NCBI GenBank assembly: GCA_017540175.1
Contig: JAFYBN010000022.1
Span: 1-37,243 of the forward strand
DNA length: 37,243 nt
Origin: Clostridia bacterium
Lineage (GTDB): Bacteria; Bacillota; Clostridia; Oscillospirales; CAG-272
Reading direction: 5' to 3'
Shown: positions 31,599 through 37,243 of the stretch, piece by piece
How the letters are laid out: every line of letters starts with the position of its first letter
How positions within the stretch are numbered: position 1 is the stretch's first letter
The notes under the pieces: generated by a model
The model's database searches: none
What the model saw: only the letters and a program-made list of their open reading frames with translations
Told to the model about the DNA's origin: nothing
Made by a program: the position numbers and the translations under genes

Positions 31599-33371
31599 AT
31601 GACCGTCTCCGCGTTTGACTGCGCAAACAATCTCCACGACAGCACGATCGAGCGTCTCGAATACTTTCCCGACAAACGAATCGCCGTCCTGACTATCGAT
31701 TTTGCGATCTGGTTTCAGGGCTGGTTTGTCCATGGGATGCCAGAAAACGGGTATCTGCTCGCGGTCTTCGAAAACGTCGGACGGGTGCGCGTCCCGGACG
31801 GATTCACCTTTTCCGACAACACCGTTTATCTCAGCGAGTATCGGGACGGCGCGCTCCGCCTGTTCTGCGGCTGGCATCCGGACGCCGGAGAAGATTACGG
31901 CGAGATCGCAATCGAAGCGGAAAGCGTTTCCGTGCAGATCCTGCCGCACACCCCCGCCTCCGGGAAAGCAGGGGATGACGCCGACGACGTCCACTTCGTC
32001 TGTCAGGCAGAGCGGGCGGGCGAGAAGAAGACGGCGGACTATCTTGCCGAAGAGCGCTTCGAGCCGGGGGACCTCGTCGTCGTACAGGCAGGCGAGAATC
32101 AACCCGAGGAGCTCGCGAAAATCATTGCCGTCGCGCGGGGCCCCCGTTATTTTCGCAGAAATCCGAAGAGGGTCCTGCGGGTATACCGCGAGGGAGAGCC
32201 GCTGTGGAAGCCGCTCCGCTCTCACCCGATGCGGGGGTATTTTGTCTATGAGGAAGGGGGCTCCTCCGACCCGGCGTTCGAGCGGTATTTCTCCCTTGTA
32301 CGCGAAAAGGCTCAATCCCTGAACAGTGTGTTCTTCCTTCAGGCGGGGGACGGTCACGAGCTGGAGGAGGACGACATGCAGGGCGAGGATCTGTGGGGCT
32401 GGCTCATTCCGATCTCGCTTGCGGACCGCTTCGAAAACCTCTGGGCACACGGATATCGGGAAGGAGACTGGGACGAGGACTATTACTGCCATGCCGAATG
32501 GCGAAGGTCGGACGACGGGCGGCTCGAGATCCGTTTTATCGAATACGGAGAGGACGGGGAGCCCGATTGGATGCGCCCCGAGGCCTCCTTTCGGACCTTC
32601 TACAGGGTCGTATTTCCGCACGGCTCGCAGGAGTATACCTATCTCGGCGGCGATACCGATTATGAGATCGGGGACCGCGTCGTCGTTCCCGCCGGACAGG
32701 ACAACCATGAAGCGGTCGTGGAGATCGTCGGAAAAGAAAAAAAGCCCGGCATAGACGCGCCCTACCCGATGGCAAGGCTGAAAACCATCCTCCGCGCCGC
32801 CGAGCCCGAAAAGCCGCCGCGGGAGGAGATCGCAGAGTTCCATATCACTGCCGAGGACCTGCATTGGCTCACGGAGGACGAAGCGGAAGATTATTGCCTG
32901 CACGGCAGGGCGGCAGCCGCTGTCGGAGGATATGAAATCTCATACGATTCCGTCACGGTCAGCGCGGCGGCGCTGATGCTGCTCAGGACCCTGACGGAGG
33001 ATCACGAAGCGGGCCGCTCCGCCGTCGGGATGCTGCCCTGCTGCGGCAGACCGCTCCCGCCAATGGACAGCGATCCGGAGCACTGTATCCTGATCACCTG
33101 TCCGAACGGGGCGGACTGGTCGGTCCGTCACGACGGGGAGGACGTCATACTGGATATCGGCGATGAGGACGGGTGCGTCTTCCGGGTTCCCCTCGGGCAG
33201 TACCAGGATGAGGTGTGCAGGTTCGCGGATGAAATCGAGGCGTTCTACCGGGCGTCGAAGCCGAAGAAGCTCCCGGAGGACCCGGACTGCGAAGAAGACG
33301 CGGGATACGAGGCGTTTTTGCGCGAATGGCGCGCGCGCCGGGATCCGTACGGGCCGGGAGTCTCGACTTGA
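31599..33371 (+). CDS. Large protein with two KOW-like modules, function unknown
   Basis: A 590-aa soluble acidic protein. The first ~120 residues form one unit (SAFDCANNLHDSTIERLEYF, FVHGMPENGYLL). Two similar modules follow: FEPGDLVVVQAG near 153 and YEIGDRVVVPAG near 354, the second continuing NHEAVVEIVG...YPMARLKTILR. Between them is an acidic region (GDWDEDYYCHAEWR). The modules match a KOW-like domain frequent in uncharacterised Clostridia proteins. The end is highly acidic (DPDCEEDAGYEAFLREW). GGAGG lies 6 nt before the ATG. The combination resembles immunity or effector-neighbourhood proteins, but I cannot assign a function. Confidence 0.75.
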   Translation: MTVSAFDCANNLHDSTIERLEYFPDKRIAVLTIDFAIWFQGWFVHGMPENGYLLAVFENVGRVRVPDGFTFSDNTVYLSEYRDGALRLFCGWHPDAGEDYGEIAIEAESVSVQILPHTPASGKAGDDADDVHFVCQAERAGEKKTADYLAEERFEPGDLVVVQAGENQPEELAKIIAVARGPRYFRRNPKRVLRVYREGEPLWKPLRSHPMRGYFVYEEGGSSDPAFERYFSLVREKAQSLNSVFFLQAGDGHELEEDDMQGEDLWGWLIPISLADRFENLWAHGYREGDWDEDYYCHAEWRRSDDGRLEIRFIEYGEDGEPDWMRPEASFRTFYRVVFPHGSQEYTYLGGDTDYEIGDRVVVPAGQDNHEAVVEIVGKEKKPGIDAPYPMARLKTILRAAEPEKPPREEIAEFHITAEDLHWLTEDEAEDYCLHGRAAAAVGGYEISYDSVTVSAAALMLLRTLTEDHEAGRSAVGMLPCCGRPLPPMDSDPEHCILITCPNGADWSVRHDGEDVILDIGDEDGCVFRVPLGQYQDEVCRFADEIEAFYRASKPKKLPEDPDCEEDAGYEAFLREWRARRDPYGPGVST

Positions 33372-33551
33372 TCACGACCCGAAAAGAACCTGCGGCTTCT
33401 TGAAAGGAAGCTGCGCCGAAGAGGTCCGGCGGCAGGAACCCGATCATTGCGCCCGCACAGCTTTCTTCTCAAAGTGAGGAGAGAGCGCCGCACGGGCAGG
33501 GATATGGGGATCCGGCGTAAATACGATTCATGGTACAGCTGAGGTGTGATC

Positions 33552-35189
33552 ATGGCAAACTACGAGGACAACCGCATCCGCTGCAGCCGCGAGACGGCAC
33601 GGCAGCTGATGACGACGGAGGGAGACGGATATCTCGCTCCCATCGATTTTATGAAAGCGCTCGGAAGAGAACGCACCGCCTCCGGTCCCTGGGGTCTTTC
33701 TTACGGTTGGGGCGTGCTCATTCGGGAGACGGAGGACGGGCGCGTCGATTTCGGCTTCTGTGTCCGGTATTATCCGGATCTTGAAATCGTGAACGCCTTC
33801 ATTTCAAAATACCACGACGCCGAGTGGTGGTTCAAATACGGATGCTCGGAAATCTACCACTATTACTGGCAGGACGGCGAGGTCGTCGAGGACGTCAGTC
33901 CCATTACGGATGAAGAGAGCGAATATCTCAATTCCCTGCGCGACAGGTACGACGAAGCGGGAGATGAAAGCGAGCACTACGACATGATCTTCACGGAAAA
34001 GGAGGATCAGTCGAAATACGTGAACGTCCATCCCGATCCGACAAGCGATCAATACCGGGAATACCGTGAGCTCGTAGAGGATATCGCACGCCGGATCGTC
34101 GATGAAAACCGATTTTACGCCCTCAAGCGATATGACTGGGATTGGGACGGCGCATACAGGCATTACAGCACCTGCTCCGGCATCCGGTCATGGTATCTCT
34201 ATGAATATGAAATCGAAAAGTATTTTCCCGAATACAAGCTCAGTACCATGAGCGAGGACGTTCTGGAGGCTGTTCGGAAGAAGGTTTTCCCTTATGACCG
34301 CAGACTGTACTGCGCGGTCTTCGGTCTGGCGATCGGAGAAGCGCTCGGACTCCCTTTTGAAACGAAGGAACGCGGAACGTTCACGTGCGCGGATATGAGG
34401 GACGGCGCATGGGGGAGCGCGACCGCGATGACGCTCGCGACGCTCGAAAGCCTGAAATCCGCCGGAGGCAAAATCGATCCAGAGGCTATCCGTCGAAGCA
34501 TCGTAAACAGCGTCTTCGGCAAGCCCTTCCCTCCCGCGGCGGACGGCACGGCGAACGGTGCGTCGACGCGCGCGACGTCGTGCGCTGCAGCGCGTGCGAT
34601 GTCGCGTACGACCTCGCGAATGGACCACGGGACCCTCCGCATGCTGACGCATAGGGGACTCTGCTCCGGGAATGAGGAAAACAGCTGCGGCGCGCTGACG
34701 CGGATCTTGCCCCTTGCCTTCGCGGACGCCTCGGACGATGAGATCCGGGCAGCCGCGGGCGTCACGCAGCCGGGACATGACGCAAAAGAGGCGTGCGTCA
34801 TCTATGTCGGCGTCGCCAAAAGACTGCTTCGGGGCGAGGATATCCGGGATATCATCCCGACCCTCCGCTTCCCCGCTCCGTTTGACCGCTTATGTGAGAT
34901 CGACAAGCTGGACGCCGCACAAATCCGGTCCTCCGACCGTGCCGTCGACGTTTTGGAAACGGCTCTTTGGGCGCTCAGCCACGTCGTGCGGACCGAGGGC
35001 GGATATCGTGCCAAGTTCTTCTCCACCGACGTGCCGGATGCGATCAACCTCGGCGGCAGCACCTCGGCGGTCGGCGCGGTGACGGGCGGTCTCGCGGGGA
35101 TCATACACGAGCTTTTCTACACTCAGGAAGAAAAATGGCTTGACCGGCTGCACAATAAAGAGCGGATCCTTGACTGCCTGTGGGACTGA
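33552..35189 (+). CDS. ADP-ribosylglycohydrolase-like protein lacking catalytic Asp residues
   Basis: A 545-aa protein. Residues 1 to about 245 are an unknown domain rich in Tyr/Trp/Asp. From about 250 it is ADP-ribosylglycohydrolase-like: LYCAVFGLAIGEALGLPFE, MTLATLESLKS, CGALTRILPLAFAD and a final INLGGSTSAVGAVTGGLAG. In active enzymes the first metal motif reads TDDTSMT and the last GGDTDT. Here they are GSATAM (about 287) and GGSTSA (about 500), so all the Asp ligands in both are replaced. An odd Ala/Thr/Ser/Arg-rich segment lies near 335-355. Probably a binding pseudoenzyme. The ATG at 33552 follows GAGGTG. Confidence 0.82.
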   Translation: MANYEDNRIRCSRETARQLMTTEGDGYLAPIDFMKALGRERTASGPWGLSYGWGVLIRETEDGRVDFGFCVRYYPDLEIVNAFISKYHDAEWWFKYGCSEIYHYYWQDGEVVEDVSPITDEESEYLNSLRDRYDEAGDESEHYDMIFTEKEDQSKYVNVHPDPTSDQYREYRELVEDIARRIVDENRFYALKRYDWDWDGAYRHYSTCSGIRSWYLYEYEIEKYFPEYKLSTMSEDVLEAVRKKVFPYDRRLYCAVFGLAIGEALGLPFETKERGTFTCADMRDGAWGSATAMTLATLESLKSAGGKIDPEAIRRSIVNSVFGKPFPPAADGTANGASTRATSCAAARAMSRTTSRMDHGTLRMLTHRGLCSGNEENSCGALTRILPLAFADASDDEIRAAAGVTQPGHDAKEACVIYVGVAKRLLRGEDIRDIIPTLRFPAPFDRLCEIDKLDAAQIRSSDRAVDVLETALWALSHVVRTEGGYRAKFFSTDVPDAINLGGSTSAVGAVTGGLAGIIHELFYTQEEKWLDRLHNKERILDCLWD

Positions 35190-35295
35190 CGCCGATCCTT
35201 TGCCGCGGATGTTTCCCGCATACGATACGCCGCGGTCCGCTGTTCCCGCCTGTCGTGGAACCGCTGATTTCGTCGAATCTAATCCGGGAGGAATT

Positions 35296-35748
35296 ATGAA
35301 TCTCAAAATCCTGACGACCGAGGATAAGGAATCCGTCACAAACCTGTTCCGGGATGTCTTCACGCGCGAACCGTGGAACGACGACTGGAGCGATCCGGAA
35401 CAGCTCGCGGCATATATCGACGACCTGATCGGGCAAAGCAATTCCCTCACGTTCGGATATCTGGACGGCAATCGGCTTGTCGGTCTGGCGATGGGACGGA
35501 TCAAGCATTGGCACGAGGGGACGGAGTACTGCATCGACGAATTCTGTGTGGACGCAGCGTTTCAGAACCGGGGGATCGGCAGCGCTTTTCTGAGCGAGAT
35601 CGAAGCTCATCTTTCCGAAAACGGCGTCCGGTATCTCTTTCTCCAAACGGACAGGACCGTTCCCGCCTGCAGCTTCTATACGCACCGCGGGTTCTTTGAG
35701 CTGAATGACAACGTATCGCTCGCAAAAAGGATTGAAGACCGAGCATGA
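35296..35748 (+). CDS. GNAT family N-acetyltransferase
   Basis: A 150-aa acetyltransferase. The acetyl-CoA-binding motif reads QNRGIGSAF (residues 90-98), preceded by the strand EYCIDEFCVD and followed by YLFLQTDRTVPACSFYTHRGF, the typical end. This arrangement resembles AAC(6')-like members. GGGAGG precedes the ATG. The stop overlaps the next start by ATGA. The substrate is not inferable. Confidence 0.9.
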   Translation: MNLKILTTEDKESVTNLFRDVFTREPWNDDWSDPEQLAAYIDDLIGQSNSLTFGYLDGNRLVGLAMGRIKHWHEGTEYCIDEFCVDAAFQNRGIGSAFLSEIEAHLSENGVRYLFLQTDRTVPACSFYTHRGFFELNDNVSLAKRIEDRA

Positions 35749-36326
35749 AAAAGAAACACACTTATCCCGCCAATCTGTTCCTCGATCTGATCAACGTTGA
35801 ATCGAACGACGAAAGGCTCGCCGATTATCTGATCTCTCATCTGCGTTATCTGGAATCCGTGATTGTCAGAGCACGTTATCAGGAATACCGGACGTACCGG
35901 TCAATCGCCGATGAATTGGATTCAAATTCAACCAGCGTATCCATCAGATGTCACCGCGCGCTAAAATACATGAAGGCTCCATTGCATCCCGGTGTTCCGT
36001 TGATATATGAAATCGTAGCGCAGGATTTACTGGAAAGAAAACAGACCGCAATGATCCGGATCACCGAAAACACACCTTTCTACCTTATATCCGATATTTC
36101 AGAAATCGCAGACCGTGCCCTGCCGCGCAACGGAGTTGAGACCCTCGGACAAATTGCCGACCTGTCCGAGGAAGACATCCTCTCACTGCATGGCGTCGGT
36201 CCGAAAACCGCAAAGGAAATTATTCGTTTTCAAAGTACGATTTCCACATGGCTGCTGAAGGGCGAGTATCTTCTGGATACAAGAAGATATGCTCTTTATA
36301 AAGAAAGCCTCACGAACAGTAACTGA
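35745..36326 (+). CDS. Sigma-like HTH plus alpha-CTD/helix-hairpin-helix protein
   Basis: A 193-aa predicted DNA-binding protein. Residues about 36-78 resemble sigma region 4 (VIVRARYQEYRTYRSIADEL, TSVSIRCHRALKYM). Residues about 115-163 resemble the RNA polymerase alpha C-terminal domain or an HhH motif (ISEIADRALPRNGVETLGQI, LSLHGVGPKTAKEI). Such a pairing would touch promoter DNA in two ways. It is overlapped by the GNAT stop (ATGA), so the two are coupled. I do not know a named family. Confidence 0.75.
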   Translation: MKKKHTYPANLFLDLINVESNDERLADYLISHLRYLESVIVRARYQEYRTYRSIADELDSNSTSVSIRCHRALKYMKAPLHPGVPLIYEIVAQDLLERKQTAMIRITENTPFYLISDISEIADRALPRNGVETLGQIADLSEEDILSLHGVGPKTAKEIIRFQSTISTWLLKGEYLLDTRRYALYKESLTNSN

Positions 36327-36433
36327 AAGTACGCCGGAAAATCCCGAAAGGAGCCGATCAACCGACGGACCGTCTTCGATGTATCGCGGAACGCATAATC
36401 AACTGAATGCAGGCGCAGAAAGGAATCACATCC

Positions 36434-37000
36434 ATGAAGAAAACCCTCTCCATCCTGTTTATCGGGAACAGCCATACCTATTATAACGATATGCCGCTCA
36501 TGGTGCAGCAGCGGGCGGAAGAAGAAGGCTTCGACTGCCGTGTCTTCATGATCGCGCACGGCGGCTGGTTTCTCGCACAGCACGTCGGCGAGCCGGACGT
36601 GAGATTCAATCTCCTGTACGGCGGGTATGATTACGTCGTCCTTCAGGAGCACGCCCATCCGTTCGGTCCTTTTGAGAAATTCCGGGACGCTGCCGTCGCT
36701 CTGAACGAACTGATCCGCAAAGGCGGGAGCATTCCCGTGATCTATGAAACATGGTCCCGGAAAGATGAACCTGAAATGCAGGCGGTCATGAACGAGGCGC
36801 ATCGTATGGTTGCCGCCGAGATCGGCGCACTTGTCGCTCCTGTCGGTGAAAACTGGTGGGAATACAAAAAAAGCCACCCGACCCTCGAGCTTTACGCCGA
36901 AGACGGAGGTCATGCTTCCCCTGCCGGTTCCGATTTCGCCGCGAAATATATCTGGGAAACGATACGGGAACATTGGAACCGAGCGTTGTCTGGTCATTGA
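36434..37000 (+). CDS. SGNH-like hydrolase (DUF4886-like)
   Basis: A 188-aa protein. Block I reads FIGNSHTYYND (nucleophile Ser), the middle has YDYVVLQEHAH, and the C-terminal block is DGGHASPAGS with the catalytic Asp/His. This pattern fits the DUF4886-like branch of SGNH/GDSL esterases. No signal peptide is visible. AAAGGA lies 9 nt upstream of the chosen ATG; an earlier in-frame ATG at 36407 is less likely. Probably removes acyl groups from a small substrate. Confidence 0.85.
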   Translation: MKKTLSILFIGNSHTYYNDMPLMVQQRAEEEGFDCRVFMIAHGGWFLAQHVGEPDVRFNLLYGGYDYVVLQEHAHPFGPFEKFRDAAVALNELIRKGGSIPVIYETWSRKDEPEMQAVMNEAHRMVAAEIGALVAPVGENWWEYKKSHPTLELYAEDGGHASPAGSDFAAKYIWETIREHWNRALSGH

Positions 37001-37070
37001 GAATAGACCGGATGATTCGATCACGTCCCAAACACCCCAACGACGGACAAATCGGAATTTGGAGGGTACT

Positions 37071-37243
37071 ATGCTCGACAGAACCATTCCATTTTGCAAT
37101 ATGATTATGAAATGCTCCGATTATGAATACAGGGATGTAGAATTGCCAGATGGTTTTTCTATCGTTTCCTACCAGCCCGGTTTTGAAAGAGAATGGGCAA
37201 AACTGGAGTGCGCCATTGGTGATTTTGATTCGGAAACGGAAGC
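37071..37243 (+). CDS. GNAT family N-acetyltransferase, cut by window end
   Basis: The first 57 codons of a gene with GGAGGG before the ATG: MLDRTIPFCNMIMKCSDYEY, LPDGFSIVSYQPGFEREWA and LECAIGDFDSETE. This opening is characteristic of a GNAT acetyltransferase subgroup common in Clostridia. The catalytic part lies beyond the window. Confidence 0.75.
   Translation, partial: MLDRTIPFCNMIMKCSDYEYRDVELPDGFSIVSYQPGFEREWAKLECAIGDFDSETE

Noticed and set aside
18816-37243. A complete integrative conjugative element
   Set aside because: No relaxase, VirD4/TcpA coupling protein, VirB4 ATPase or other conjugation gene is visible, so conjugative transfer cannot be claimed from this window.
1-37243. tRNA, rRNA or known riboswitch genes
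   Set aside because: Reading both strands I found no cloverleaf with a T-loop GTTCRANYC pattern, no rRNA-like stretch and no riboswitch core that I could support.

Overview
The window looks like chromosome from a spore-forming member of the Bacillota, class Clostridia (probably a gut Eubacteriales lineage of the Oscillospiraceae/Christensenellaceae kind). The evidence is strong Shine-Dalgarno sites, TTGACA/TATAAT promoters, a YerC/TrpR-type regulator, the C-terminal part of the sporulation regulator SpoVT, clostridial lipoproteins and a polysaccharide/sulfatase gene set. The taxonomic call is inference. Most of the window reads as fairly G+C-rich; about 22.4-30.9 kb is visibly more A+T-rich.

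Region 1 (1-12.6 kb, all minus strand): a long co-directional series read right to left. It runs YerC-like regulator, SAM methyltransferase, HRDC-only protein, GH42 beta-galactosidase, acyl esterase, three paralogous lipoproteins carrying 1, 5 and 1 copies of the same domain, a second paralogous esterase, MATE transporter, Cys-type sulfatase and Nudix hydrolase. Several junctions are ATGA stop/start overlaps. The set suggests glycan use: deacetylation, desulfation and galactoside hydrolysis.

Region 2 (12.7-18.7 kb): a divergent promoter pair; a metallophosphoesterase overlapping a small Sfp-type phosphopantetheinyl transferase; a very long ECF-like sigma factor (864 aa) with a roughly 680-aa C-terminal extension; and a lipoprotein gene broken by a frameshift. 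Two 301-bp direct repeats, about 93% identical by eye, flank the sigma gene. One is the 3' end of the lipoprotein gene, the other a truncated pseudogene copy.

Region 3 (18.8-30.9 kb): a mobile element. At its left end a large serine recombinase reads in frame into the last ~149 residues of SpoVT, so the element-spoVT junction lies inside one ORF. Next come two small proteins, an orphan MazF/PemK and a short sigma-like factor. Then follows a roughly 7-kb minus-strand gene series that can be one operon: XRE repressor, ImmA/IrrE protease, zinc-ribbon/acidic-repeat protein, unknown 105-aa protein, Y-family polymerase, YolD-like protein, SRAP (HMCES/YedK) protein with an in-frame upstream extension, and a full-length RecA, ending near a strong terminator. 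The promoter of this series faces a second consensus promoter across an array of 9-bp repeats, an arrangement like a P2/186-type phage switch. I infer a damage-responsive mobile element carrying its own recombination, translesion and abasic-site protection kit.

Region 4 (30.9-37.2 kb, plus strand): gene remnants mark the right side of the A+T-rich block. They are followed by a two-KOW-like-domain protein of unknown role, an ADP-ribosylglycohydrolase-like protein that has lost its metal-binding Asp residues, a GNAT acetyltransferase overlapping a sigma-like/helix-hairpin-helix protein, an SGNH/DUF4886-like hydrolase and a GNAT gene cut by the window end. The N-terminal half of spoVT is not visible, so either the element extends past the window or that half has been lost.
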